A DNA stretch of 10,472 nucleotides from Jimgerdemannia flammicorona (lineage: Eukaryota > Mucoromycota > Endogonomycetes > Endogonales > Endogonaceae): assembly GCA_003990745.1 (NCBI GenBank), contig RBNI01007286.1:1-10472 (forward strand). Direction: 5' to 3'. A program made the translations under genes and the position numbers. Below the pieces are notes generated by a model. That model did no database searches, was not told the DNA's origin, and saw only the letters and a program-made list of their open reading frames with translations. Shown piece after piece: positions 1 to 8,418 of the stretch (positions are counted from its first letter, which is position 1; each line of letters starts with the position of its first letter).

Positions 1-27
1 AAAAAAAAAAAAACAAACAGTACAGAA

Positions 28-2843
28 ATGCCAACCTCGCCGTCGCAAAACCCCGTCAGAGCTATTAGCCGCGACCACAGGGACCGATCTCGGACCCGCA
101 AACTCTCGCCTTCACGCTCTCCTCAACGGAGTAGCCTGGAACGTGACTCTTCGAAACGGGTCCACGGTGGGGGCTATCGTCAGCGCGACCGCGACCGTGA
201 CCACGACCGCCACCACGACCGCGACCGCAACCGTCGCTCGTCGTCTCAAGGAAGTAACCATGATCGGGAACCTTATCGTCGTGATCGTGACCGCCGCTTT
301 GCCTCACCTTCACGACGTTCGCCATCTCCGAGGAGGAACCACCACAACCGGGAATCTCATCGTGACCGCGACCGCCGCTCACCGTCTAACCGCTCGCGCT
401 CGCGCTCTCCACGGAGAAATCAGGACAACGTTCGGGACCGCGACTACGACTATAACCGTAATAAACCGACATCAACTTCATCTCTTGGTCGATTCGGACA
501 TCAGCAACAAGACCACGGGGACTCGAACCAGTACAAATCGCCCCAGACACAATATCGAACCACTGAAAAAAAATTCTCACAATCCAGTTCAAACAATGAT
601 ACGATAACTCGAGAGTGGGCTGCAATAGCCGCTGCATCGCAAGCTGATCTTGGTACGTATGGTGTCGGTACGTTTATGGGCGAAATCTTGGATAAATCTT
701 AAATCACATTTTTTTTTCCAGCGAACTTCAAGGTCACGTGCTACAACATCCTTGCCGACTCATGCTTTCAGAAGACGCTGGGCTTATACAAACACCATTC
801 ATTACCCGATCTCGCCTGGCAATACCGTTGGCCTGTCATTCTAAGGGAACTACAAGGTACTTCCCAGAGTCGTGAATAGATTACCGTCCTCGGATTCCGT
901 GTTGAATTCAGTATCGTGTACCGGCTCGAGCAAAGCAAAAGCTCCGCAGGTCATGCGTGACTCATATCGTATAGTCAGGAAATGTACACAACCGCACGCA
1001 TGCACATTCCTGAAAACCTGCTCCTTCCGTTGTCGTTTTTCTTTCTCTTTTTTTTTTTTTCCTTTTTTTCTTTTTTTTCTTGTCATTCACACTTTCTCTT
1101 TCTGAATCCACGTCCTCCAGCGCTTCAATCGGACATCTATTTCATACAGGTTCGTGCACCTGCCATGCATACACAACACCCCGCAACACCCATTTCTCCA
1201 GATGTCTCGTCACTTATTTGCACTCTTCTGTTGATCATTCCATCTTCAGGAAATGGACATTGTTCCCTACAAGAATCAGGCCTTACCAGCTTTTCAAGAA
1301 ATGGGCTATGAAGGTCTCTACAAGAAGAGGCTACCGGCGCCGCCTGATGTTCCCGTTGCAGACGACGGGTGCGCTTTGTTTGTCAAGCGGAATAGGTACG
1401 TATTTTTTTTCGTCAGGTCATTTGCTAGCTTATGACAAGGGATTGTAATTATACACCACTGAACGCGTCATGTGGAACTTGATTATTCAAACCGAGTCCT
1501 ACGCTGCATCAAACACCACAGATTTGAAATCGAATCGTTCAAGCTGGTAGATTACCAGGAGCGTGGAAAATATTTGTCTAAGGGTAACGTTGGTATCGTC
1601 GCCATTCTACGGGAAGTGACGGGTAAGGCTTGCTATTCCATTTACCTCTTCGTATTGATATTACGCTCTATTGTCATCTCAAAACTCATCTGCACCCCCT
1701 AACGCCTTCAATTATCTCATTCCCAATCTTAGTCAATCCACCGCCCCGAATCTGCGTGGGGAATACACACCTTTATTATAACCGCAACCGTGGAATTATG
1801 AAATTAGGTCAACTCGACATCTTGTTCAAGGCCATCGAGGAGGAGCTTCGGGGACGTGTAATGCCCATCAGTAGGTCTTTGTTCGGTTCTAATGACAATG
1901 CGGGTGTATGCTGCTTATTTAGAACACTGAGTTTTCGTCCTCTGTTTTTTAGTCATCTGCGGCGACATGAATTCGACCCCTGGCAGCATCGTTGATACTT
2001 TCATACGGACTGGTAAGGGTCGCTCACGCTGTCGGTTAGGGTATATAGCAAGAAATCAGGCGTGTATTGGCATTTTTGGACGCCACGTACTATCACAATA
2101 TACCGTTGACTATATTTTTTTCCTCAAACACATCTGAAAACACTCATCGAAAACCAGGTTACGTTGACATGTCCGCTATTGACGAGCAATACATATCCGG
2201 CCAGGTCAAAGACAGGAGCACCGCGACAACCGCGGGACAAAGAACCGCCACATCGTCTTACTACTCCAGCGCTTTCACATGGACATCGTCCATTCCCGCG
2301 AACCCTGGACAATCCACTGCCGAGCCAGTTCCTCCGGGATCCTACATACCAACGTTACTGCCACCACCCTCAGCGACTAGCCTTACTCCACTCCTGATTC
2401 CGATAACCAGGAGTGCAATGGTTTTAAACCGCGAAGCCATCTGGCAGTTTCGAAACAAGCTGCCCGTGAACTCGCATAACTACAGCAGTGACGTCGCCGA
2501 TCCCGACCCTATTCTTACTCACCCCTTCGTCTTCAATTCGGTCTACTCGTATGATGACCCCGCCCTGTATACAACAAACAACTCGGGAGCTGAAAAGAGG
2601 GGTGTTGCCTGCGACTTTATCTATGTTGGAGGATGGAGGAACCCAATGTCGGTGTCGGCTGCTCCGGCTGTTGTCAACGTGGCGACCAAGGAAGGCTCGG
2701 ATCACCGCTACGAGGTGCAGCCAGTTGCAAGGCTTGACATCCCTGTCCAGCAATTGAATGGCTTGAAGTTGCCCAACATGAAACGCGAGATTGCATCTGA
2801 CCATATTCCGCTCGCAGCCGAATTCGCGTTCATGAAGGTGTAG
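28..2843 (+). CDS. Angel/CCR4-like EEP-family phosphatase-nuclease with RS-rich N-terminus
   Basis: Inferred exons are 28-652, 722-856, 1121-1149, 1250-1395, 1522-1622, 1733-1870, 1953-2012 and 2158-2843. They sum to 1920 nt and give an unbroken 639-residue frame. Residues 1 to about 130 are rich in R, S, D and H (RS/RD dipeptides). The EEP domain runs from about 209 to 639: CYNILAD (215-221), catalytic Glu264 in FIQE, NTH (356-358), GDMN with Asp396 and Asn398, SVYSY (539-543), CDFIYVG with Asp564, and SDHIP with His627. The ISGQ motif (424-427) after GDMN resembles Angel proteins more than deadenylase CCR4. Angel homologues in animals are 2',3'-cyclic phosphatases acting on RNA ends; yeast Ngl proteins are relatives. 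The exact substrate here is unknown. No in-frame stop precedes codon 1 within the window, so the start could lie further left, although ATG 28 has A at -3. Confidence 0.87.
183..411 (+). repeat. Degenerate hexamer repeat encoding RD/RS dipeptides
   Basis: Imperfect CGCGAC/CGTGAC/CACGAC units occur at about 183-235 and 361-380, with CGCTCG/TCGCGC units at about 400-411. They encode alternating Arg-Asp and Arg-Ser. This low-complexity coding DNA belongs to exon 1 of the Angel-like gene. Its periodicity explains the long open frames seen in other phases and on the opposite strand here. Confidence 0.7.
652..680 (+). promoter_or_regulatory. Tandem in-frame 5' splice sites (GTACGT at 653 and 668)
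   Basis: Two identical GTACGT donors lie 15 nt apart inside a near-direct repeat (GGTACGTATGG / GGTACGTTTATGG). Both leave the exon in phase 1, so both join cleanly to the acceptor at 720-721. The upstream donor gives a 69-nt intron and the downstream donor a 54-nt intron. The longer product would gain five residues (GTYGV) between the RS-rich tail and the EEP domain. I placed the exon end at 652, but the sequence does not decide between them. Confidence 0.55.
1036..1081 (+). other. Long polypyrimidine tract in Angel-like intron 2
   Basis: This is a 46-nt run of pure T and C inside the largest intron of the gene (857-1120, 264 nt), ending 39 nt before the acceptor AG at 1119-1120. It probably serves as an extended polypyrimidine tract for the 29-nt micro-exon at 1121-1149. 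No branch point is obvious between it and the acceptor. Confidence 0.6.
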
Positions 2844-2858
2844 GGAATTGTAAGATAT

Positions 2859-2859
<1 letters not shown>

Positions 2860-2893
<34 letters not shown>
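2860..2893 (+). repeat. T34 homopolymer
   Basis: An uninterrupted run of 34 T begins 17 nt after the stop codon of the Angel-like gene, so it would be a U-tract in that transcript's 3' UTR or just past its cleavage site. Confidence 0.9.
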
Positions 2894-2894
<1 letters not shown>

Positions 2895-3113
2895 TGGGAG
2901 ATAGTAAATTTATTTTATATTCTTGTAATTAATTAGATTCGCGAATCAAAATTTAAATATATGTTAGCAGTGTATATTGGCTGTGTATGTTCATCGCCTC
3001 AGTGATTCTTCTCGAGTCCACTCTACTTCCTTCAGAACGTGTCTAAACCGCGCATCCGAAATGACAGGTTCGTTGGTTACCTTGACGGAGCAGTGGTTTC
3101 CAAGCGGAAATTC

Positions 3114-3125
3114 CGTCACGTGACG
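3114..3125. promoter_or_regulatory. 12-bp palindrome CGTCACGTGACG (E-box core)
   Basis: This is a perfect palindrome centred on CACGTG. The core is the known site of bHLH factors such as Cbf1/USF-type proteins. It sits about 270 bp past the end of the plus-strand gene and about 660 bp past the end of the minus-strand gene, so it is not in an evident promoter. The motif is seen directly; its function is unknown. Confidence 0.4.
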
Positions 3126-3644
3126 ACTTCTGACTGGCAATGGTCCAGTTTGTATTGACAAGCCCCACTATTATGGAATTTGACTTCACCTTATTTATTA
3201 CTTTTCTGTGTCATTTGATAATGCGTAACCATTTAAATCTCCATCAGGCACATCCCACACAATACCTGCCGCCCCAGAGATAGTTCGCCGATTGAGAAGT
3301 CAAACATGCTTCCCCCCGTCCTAAAATATATCGGGGATCCGATCGAGAAACTAATTGTGCGAACAGGAGTTTCCCTAGGTGTATTTAAAAGGCCCCACAA
3401 AATGCGATGATAGCGCATTGGACGTCTTTTAATGGAAAGGAAGCAAGGGTGCCAGGAAGGCAGGAGGTGGGGAAACAAGGAACCATAGCAAAAATCGCTC
3501 GTCGGCAACAAAACACGGTTGGAAGACCGAAAGCAAAATACAGTTAAGTGACCACCGGACAAGTTTAGACGAAGAGATTACGAGACGTCTCCACATACGG
3601 AGGCCGTTCGAGCGCCCAAGTGAAAGACAATTGAGACTACATTC

Positions 3645-3717
3645 GCACCGTCCACAAACGCTTTAGCGAACATGCTCCCTGCCCACAATGTGGGCGCCCG
3701 CCTCCGTTTGCGAGTGC
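3645..3717. other. Nested inverted repeats (possible hairpin or cruciform)
   Basis: Outer arms GCAC(3645-3648)/GTGC(3714-3717) and CAAACG(3655-3660)/CGTTTG(3705-3710) enclose CGCTTTAGCG (3659-3668), the near-perfect palindrome GCCCACA-A-TGTGGGC (3681-3695) and GGGCGCCC (3692-3699). On the minus strand this lies 65-137 nt beyond the stop of the CH-like gene, so it may be a structured 3' UTR element or a protein-binding palindrome. There are no family hallmarks of a named ncRNA. Confidence 0.35.
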
Positions 3718-3781
3718 AACTAACATTCCGAAACCGAAAATCAAACAGCACTGATCTCCGCTCCAGTCACATCGGCCCGCC

Positions 3782-4680
3782 TTAACTGATGACCACGGTA
3801 GGTATTTTGCCAAGAAGGCTCTGGCGACGGTGCGACGTCGTCGCGGCGGCTTCCCGAAGTTCGCTGATCACGCCTTCGCAGAAGGTCTTGATGGTGTTTT
3901 CGAGCTGGTGAGATTAACCGGTCAATTTCGAGATTAGACTTCTTGTTCCTCAGAGCAAAAATAAAAATGGTTTTGGGGCAAATTAATAAAGAAATCTCCT
4001 ATACACACCTGCGTCTTGCCTGTCTCCGTGCGCCTTACAATTTCGGTAGCATTGAAAGGATCCAGGTTGATATCGAACCGGAATTTACACGCTCTGCATC
4101 AAGAATGTACATATCGATGAGAAACAACGATCCTCAAACAGAAGCAATGCGGAAATTCTCACCCTCCAAAAAATACTTACGCGGCAAAAAATTTAAGGTT
4201 CTCCGTCGCCCTATATGTCCTCGCAGTATCGAGATGGATCTTATTGATGAGCCCAAAAGGCCGCTTTGATCGTTTGACTATATTATTATAGGCGTTGCAG
4301 AGCACCTGGCCATCACTGAGCACCCCAAACGAAACAAAAAATGGAGAATAATATTGTGAGCGTTGTGCGAAAAAAAAAAACCCCCCTGACACATTTTCAC
4401 AGCCTTCCCCTCATCTCAATTCCAGTTTAGCTTTACGAACACAAAATTTTCGCGTTGCTTCCCAAACTCTCGCCATATACCAACAAAATTGACATCAGAT
4501 TAAAATATATGGTAGCAAAAAAAAAAAAAAAATACATACGACAAGGCCTCCAAAAACGCCCTTTTATCCTCATTGGGATTAGGTAGAGTATCAAGCTGCG
4601 AAGAGTTATTGAGACCATTTGGCCAGGCGCTAGTGTCGGGCTGCCTATTGGCGTCGAGCATGGCGTGATACCGGCCTGTT

Positions 4681-4719
<39 letters not shown>

Positions 4720-6010
4720 TTATGTGATGGAAAAAAAAATTCCCAAACACCACCGATCCTCATCCTCACAAAAATAAATACCCCGCCACCGCCTACCTAT
4801 ATCATCGCCTACAAATGTAGTGGGATCCAACCAATCAGGCAGCTTCGGCTTTTGCGACTCCGCCGACACCTCCACCTCTTCCGAATCCTTCGCCAAGACC
4901 TTCATCGTCTGCGCACCAATGTGATGTGGAGGGTTAAACGCGTACTTGTCTACGACCTCCAAGTAGTCGTTGATGACTCCTCGCTCCGTTTCGAGCATGG
5001 TGTAATCGGAAGCAGTGTAGATATACCCGTCCTCGCTCTTCGTCTCCTCGTCTTCTTCGACACGGGCCCGATTCTCCAGCCTTTTCATCCCGTCCAGCAG
5101 CGCCAAGGTCGCCTGGCGGATCTTGAGCACGGCCGCATCGTCCAGGTCGTGCCGGTTGTAGATGTAATTCTTGACGCTGTTTATCACTTTGGTGGTCGCG
5201 TCGAGTAGCGGGATGATCTGAAAGTGATCATCTACCTCCGTGTCTGACGTAGACGTCGTATGCGATGGGCCCGTCACCATGTTCCAGCAGTTGAGCATCC
5301 CCTGGATGTCCGCGTAGCAGACATCTTGAAGGACGTCCAAATCTGTCTCCACGTCCAGTTCCGCCCAGCTGGGCGGGGGTTCGCGCGGTGTTGGAACGTG
5401 GTCGAGCTCGTCCGGCTCCTCGCTGATTGCGGGACCGAGGCCGAGCATGCCGGTTCTGACGGATGAAAAGGAGGGCGCGAAAAATGCGCAGAAGTTGTTT
5501 AGTAGGGCGTGATGTGATTTCTCACGCATATATTTTCTATCTCCATCCCTGCTTCTTTTGCCCTGACCCCAAACAGTAAAAATTGTTGGAATTGACTTAC
5601 TTGTTAACTTTCAGCTCCCTCTTGGCATAAAACTCTTGGAGTCGCTCGATGGAACTTAACGTTAGAACCGAGGAGCGACGCAAGGCTAAAAAAACGAAGC
5701 CAATAAGCAGACCAATATGTGACAAAGAAAGCAGTCGTTACATGTATTTTCTTCATTATTTATTCCCCCGCCAACTTCGACGGAACAACCCGCAAAACCT
5801 AAGATCCTCATGCCAAGACAGAACAGACGACCTACCTGATCGCGCAAAACCTTTTGTGACAATGCCACCCGTCGGCTTCAGATATCGTCTCCCGCTGGCG
5901 GTGCGTGTAAGGCCGTGCTGCTTGGCCAAAAGAGCGATGTGTGGCGGGACGGTAGTGGCGTCAAGAGGATGGGTGGAGTCGGTTCTCAGGGTGGTGGAGT
6001 CGGTGCTCAT
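3782..6010 (-). CDS. Fungal conserved protein with calponin-homology-like domain
   Basis: Inferred exons in transcript order are 6010-5836, 5685-5601, 5455-4797, 4675-4540, 4315-4181, 4093-4009 and 3904-3782. They total 1398 nt, or 465 residues, with every junction phase-consistent. The N-terminus holds a conserved-looking block RSSVLTLSSIERLQEFYAKR (62-81), followed by an acidic linker and a helical stretch (about 150-215). After LPDWLDPTTF comes a region (about 340-415) with LSDGQVLCNAYN and ENLKFFAAACKF. The DG..LC...N and N-L..F..A/C pattern resembles the calponin-homology fold, which binds actin or signalling partners. The actin or polarity role is inference. No signal peptide or membrane segment is seen if translation starts at 6010. 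An in-frame ATG at 6106 would add a hydrophobic MFFFLALVLS-type leader, but it lies in the pyrimidine-rich leader and is less likely. I cannot name the gene. Confidence 0.78.
4517..4532 (-). repeat. A16/T16 tract just inside an intron donor
   Basis: In the transcript sense this is U16, starting seven nucleotides after the GT of donor 4539 (GTATGTA followed by T16). It lies in the 224-nt intron 4316-4539 of the CH-like gene. Confidence 0.85.
4683..4716 (-). repeat. A34/T34 homopolymer in intron
   Basis: A run of 34 A on the plus strand reads as U34 in the CH-like transcript. It lies 5 nt upstream of the acceptor AG (4677-4676) of intron 4676-4796 and therefore forms its polypyrimidine tract. 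It has exactly the same length as the T34 at 2860. Confidence 0.9.
5456..5600 (-). other. Intron with canonical TACTAAAC branch point
   Basis: This is an intron of the CH-like gene with donor AA|GTAAGT at 5600, branch-like TACTAAAC near 5505, and acceptor GTCAG ending at 5456. Splicing joins the ELKVNK exon to the frame beginning TGMLGLGP. Without this intron, a minus-strand open frame appears to start at 5529; that ATG is intronic. Confidence 0.8.
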
Positions 6011-6132
6011 AGTGAAGTTTATTGAGAGTGTGTTTGAGAGAGAATGTGTGAAGTGTAGGTGGTAGGGTGGATTTTTTGACAAGACAAGAGCAAGGAAAAA
6101 GAACAAGAGGTATAAGGATAAGAAAAGTGATC
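6011..6132 (-). promoter_or_regulatory. Pyrimidine-rich 5' leader of the CH-like gene
   Basis: On the minus strand, the roughly 120 nt before ATG 6010 are strongly C/T-rich and end in ACTTCACT-ATG, with A at -3. CT-rich leaders directly upstream of the start are common in fungal genes and mark the transcription start zone. An ATG at 6106 lies within it, in frame with the gene. Confidence 0.5.
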
Positions 6133-7095
6133 CAGGAGATAAATGATATAGATATCACGGTCCTTACGGCAGGCTTTCGAGCATGTTGCCAAGTGGAAAT
6201 CTTCGGAGCCGGATAAGGCAAAAAAAGCTTGTGAAAATGGATCGTGCCCATGGAAACCACCCTGCGCCACGGAATCGGTCATCAGATCTCGTCCACTGAC
6301 CTCCTCAGCCTTTTTGGCTGCCTCCTCTTCTGGCCCCCCCACCCCTCGCCGAATATCCAAATCAGATACGCCACGTTGCCGTGGCTGTACACCATTCGAC
6401 CGCTTTGCGGGATTTCGTCACGTTCGACTTTGGCTATTTCGGGCTCCTACTGAAAACCCACGTTTGGCTCTCAGATTGGATGGGCTTATTTGTTCATCAG
6501 ACATCAGGACAACGACCGTCGCATCAGTTGATCCGTGCCCCGAAAATTCTCAAGTGGAAATATATATAAATTTTATCTTACAGGCCCATTGTGGCCAACC
6601 AAATGTGAGAAATTTCGACTTGGATTAGCCGTCGTACATACAATAATGCATGCAGTGTGTGCATTTTGTAATTACAATCAACGTATTTTATTATAATTTA
6701 ACGGCCTCCGGCTTTTCGCCAATTCTCACTAATTCCCGCGAAGCAACTACAACTCTTCCTAGGTAGAAAGTGTGATGTGGCTCGTTTCTCTAGTTACGAA
6801 GTGCGCGAAATGACGTAGGTATCAGCTAGTCTTCGGAAGTTTTATCTATACCAAATTCTTAAAATAAATCGGAATAAATGGCAGAGCCACAGTCATATGG
6901 TTTTTCTCAACCGAGTCTGCACTCTTTTACACACGAGCATGTCCTACAGTTGTGCGTATTTGTTTTCTCTTTTCTTCCGCCCTCCATGTCTAGCGAGGTA
7001 AAGTTTCAAACCATACCAAAAGCGACGATCAATGATATGTACAAAATAGACATTTAATTACGGGGTCTAGATCATATAGCGTTCGTTCTTCATAA
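6133..7095. other. Intergenic region between two minus-strand genes
   Basis: This stretch holds the upstream region of the CH-like gene and the 3' UTR of the MTG1-like gene. The part 6590-7095 is AT-rich and non-coding in appearance. The part 6240-6480 is GC-richer and has short open frames on both strands (for example minus 6395, 36 codons; plus 6314-6628), none with a recognisable domain. A perfect hairpin GCCACG-TTGC-CGTGGC occupies 6370-6385. There is no tRNA and no repeat family. Confidence 0.55.
7036..7043 (-). promoter_or_regulatory. Pumilio-type motif UGUACAUA downstream of MTG1
   Basis: Minus-strand TGTACATA matches the UGUANAUA consensus bound by Pumilio/Puf3 RNA-binding proteins. 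It begins 53 nt beyond the MTG1 stop codon, so it very likely falls in the 3' UTR. In budding yeast Puf3 controls many mRNAs for mitochondrial translation, which suits a mitochondrial ribosome GTPase. Eight bases can occur by chance, so the functional call is tentative. Confidence 0.4.
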
Positions 7096-8277
7096 TCATC
7101 CCTTTATAACCATCGGCTTGGCAGCATCCCTCTCTCTCGCTCTCCTCCTGTCCTCCATCTTCTGCTTCTTTTTTTCCTGCCTTCTACTCAAGCCCTCGCC
7201 CGCCTCCGCTCCCATCGACCCCTTCACAAAAAACTCCTTCAACATCTCCTCCCGCATATCGTCCAACGTAAACCTTCCTAGCTTCCCATCCCGATAGTGC
7301 TTGATGAAGAACCTGGCCGCCGCATTAAGATCCAGTTCCCCCCCCTTCACCACGGCGCCAACCCTCTGCGCGATGTACGGCAGTAAGACGTGCACCTCGT
7401 TCGTGGGTACGGCGTCGGGCAGCCGGAAGTACTCTGCGTACCCAAACGCACCGAACAGGTTCAGCCGGTACAGTAGGTAATCCGCCATGACCTGCTCGTC
7501 TGCGAGGTGATCGCGCACGCCACCGGTCAGCGCGACCTTGAGAGAAGTGATCGGGTCTGGGATGTGCGGGACCATGACACCGGGGGTGTCGATCAGGTAA
7601 ACGACGGGGTCCTCGAGGACCTTGATCGTTCCAGCGACGGTACGTGTCACGCCAGGTTGTGATCCCGTGGCGGCGGCCTTTCCTTTTCCGACGCCGACGC
7701 GACGCAGGGAATTGACGAGCGAGGACTTGCCGACGTTGGGCATGCCGACGATCATGACAGTGGTATTGCCGACGGCACGGCGGGCGGCGTGGGAAATAAT
7801 GAGGCGGACGTTGTGGTCTGCGAGAGCATTTGTAAAAATAACTGGTGTGGAGGGGGAGTGAGTTTTGAAGGCGGAGGTTATGATGGATTGGGTGGTGGGG
7901 TGGGCGAGGTCGGCCTTGTTGTAGATGATAAGGCGGTCCTTACAGCCGACAAGGTATTCGAATTTCGGATTGACGGAGGACAGCGGGATGCGTGCGTCCC
8001 GGACCTCCACAACCAAGTCAACAGAGTTGAGAGCCGAGGAAATGAGGCGGAGACCGCGCGCCATGTGGCCGGGAAACCAGTTGATGGAGCGGGCATGAGT
8101 GAAGTGGGGGTTGGGGACGAATGGTGGGGAGATGGATGTGCTCTCGTTGCCACCTGCTTCGGGATCCGGGGACACAACTGCAGGACTGTCTGCCTTCGTA
8201 TAGAGCTCTCTAATGACGGAAGAGGCGACAGGTGCGTGTCGAAGCGGGACGGTTCGAATTGTTTTCGCGACGAGCAT
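7096..8277 (-). CDS. MTG1: Mitochondrial ribosome-assembly GTPase (MTG1/YlqF/RbgA family)
   Basis: This is an intronless frame of 393 residues when started at ATG 8277. It is a circularly permuted GTPase: WFPGHM hallmark (67-72), G4 NKAD (120-123), G5-like TNAL (149-152), G1 GMPNVGKSS (178-186), G2 PGVTR with Thr211, and G3 DTPG (230-233). A C-terminal helical domain and a basic, coiled tail (about 363-387) follow. The family promotes late assembly of the large ribosomal subunit; eukaryotic Mtg1 works in mitochondria. The first 28 residues are rich in R, V, A, S and T with almost no acid, as expected of a mitochondrial transit peptide. That favours this start over an in-frame ATG at 8358, whose extension (MRRPRDCTRW...) would run into the divergent promoter. 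Length is usual for the family. Confidence 0.93.
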   Translation of the reverse strand: MLVAKTIRTVPLRHAPVASSVIRELYTKADSPAVVSPDPEAGGNESTSISPPFVPNPHFTHARSINWFPGHMARGLRLISSALNSVDLVVEVRDARIPLSSVNPKFEYLVGCKDRLIIYNKADLAHPTTQSIITSAFKTHSPSTPVIFTNALADHNVRLIISHAARRAVGNTTVMIVGMPNVGKSSLVNSLRRVGVGKGKAAATGSQPGVTRTVAGTIKVLEDPVVYLIDTPGVMVPHIPDPITSLKVALTGGVRDHLADEQVMADYLLYRLNLFGAFGYAEYFRLPDAVPTNEVHVLLPYIAQRVGAVVKGGELDLNAAARFFIKHYRDGKLGRFTLDDMREEMLKEFFVKGSMGAEAGEGLSRRQEKKKQKMEDRRRARERDAAKPMVIKG

Positions 8278-8418
8278 TTGGGTGAATCTAAAGCAAAAGG
8301 TGGAGCGACAAGTTTCCCAATTTCCAAGCCACCGGGTGCAGTCACGTGGGCGTCGCACATTTATAACTCTTACACCAGCAGCTTACGCCAGACGAAAGCC
8401 ACCTTGCCACCTTGGATC
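8278..8418. promoter_or_regulatory. Shared divergent promoter of MTG1 and PIG-X genes
   Basis: Only about 141 bp separate the two divergent start codons, so both promoters must lie here or overlap the genes. A CACGTG E-box sits at 8343-8348, near the middle; I see no TATA box. Coupled expression of the two genes is inference. Confidence 0.6.

Larger units (their letters stand above)
2844..3781. other. Convergent intergenic region with no gene seen
   Basis: This stretch lies between the stops of two convergent genes and should hold both 3' UTRs. It starts with a T34 tract and an AT-rich stretch (about 2895-2970) suited to 3'-end formation of the plus-strand gene. It also contains a 12-bp palindrome around CACGTG and a GC-rich palindrome cluster near 3645-3717, listed separately. 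The only open frame of note (minus strand, 3233-3562, 109 codons) lacks domain-like composition, so I do not call it. I see no tRNA, 5S rRNA or transposon termini. Confidence 0.6.

Noticed and set aside
1..13. Poly(A) at the window start as a retroposed poly(A) tail
   Set aside because: There is no target-site duplication or upstream element in view; it is more simply an A-rich 5' leader of the Angel-like gene.
3233..3562. Minus-strand 109-codon open frame in the convergent spacer
   Set aside because: It has no recognisable motif, its composition resembles non-coding DNA, and it lies in the probable 3' region of the CH-like gene.
4433..4769. Minus-strand frames with long Phe runs
   Set aside because: The Phe runs are translations of the T34 and T16 intron tracts; only the segment 4540-4675 is a real exon, in one frame.
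4720..5529. Minus-strand 269-codon open frame starting at ATG 5529
   Set aside because: Its first residues and last residues lie in introns. A branch point near 5505 and acceptor at 5456 join the frame to upstream exons that reach ATG 6010, and a donor at 4796 ends it.
8250..8262. GGTTCGAATT resembling a tRNA T-arm
   Set aside because: There is no matching acceptor or anticodon stems around it, and it lies inside the MTG1 coding sequence.
7789..8418. Long plus-strand open frame upstream of and in frame with PIG-X
   Set aside because: It is antisense to the conserved MTG1 coding sequence, has no domain-like content and reflects GC-rich codon structure. Only the part from 8419 matches PIG-X.
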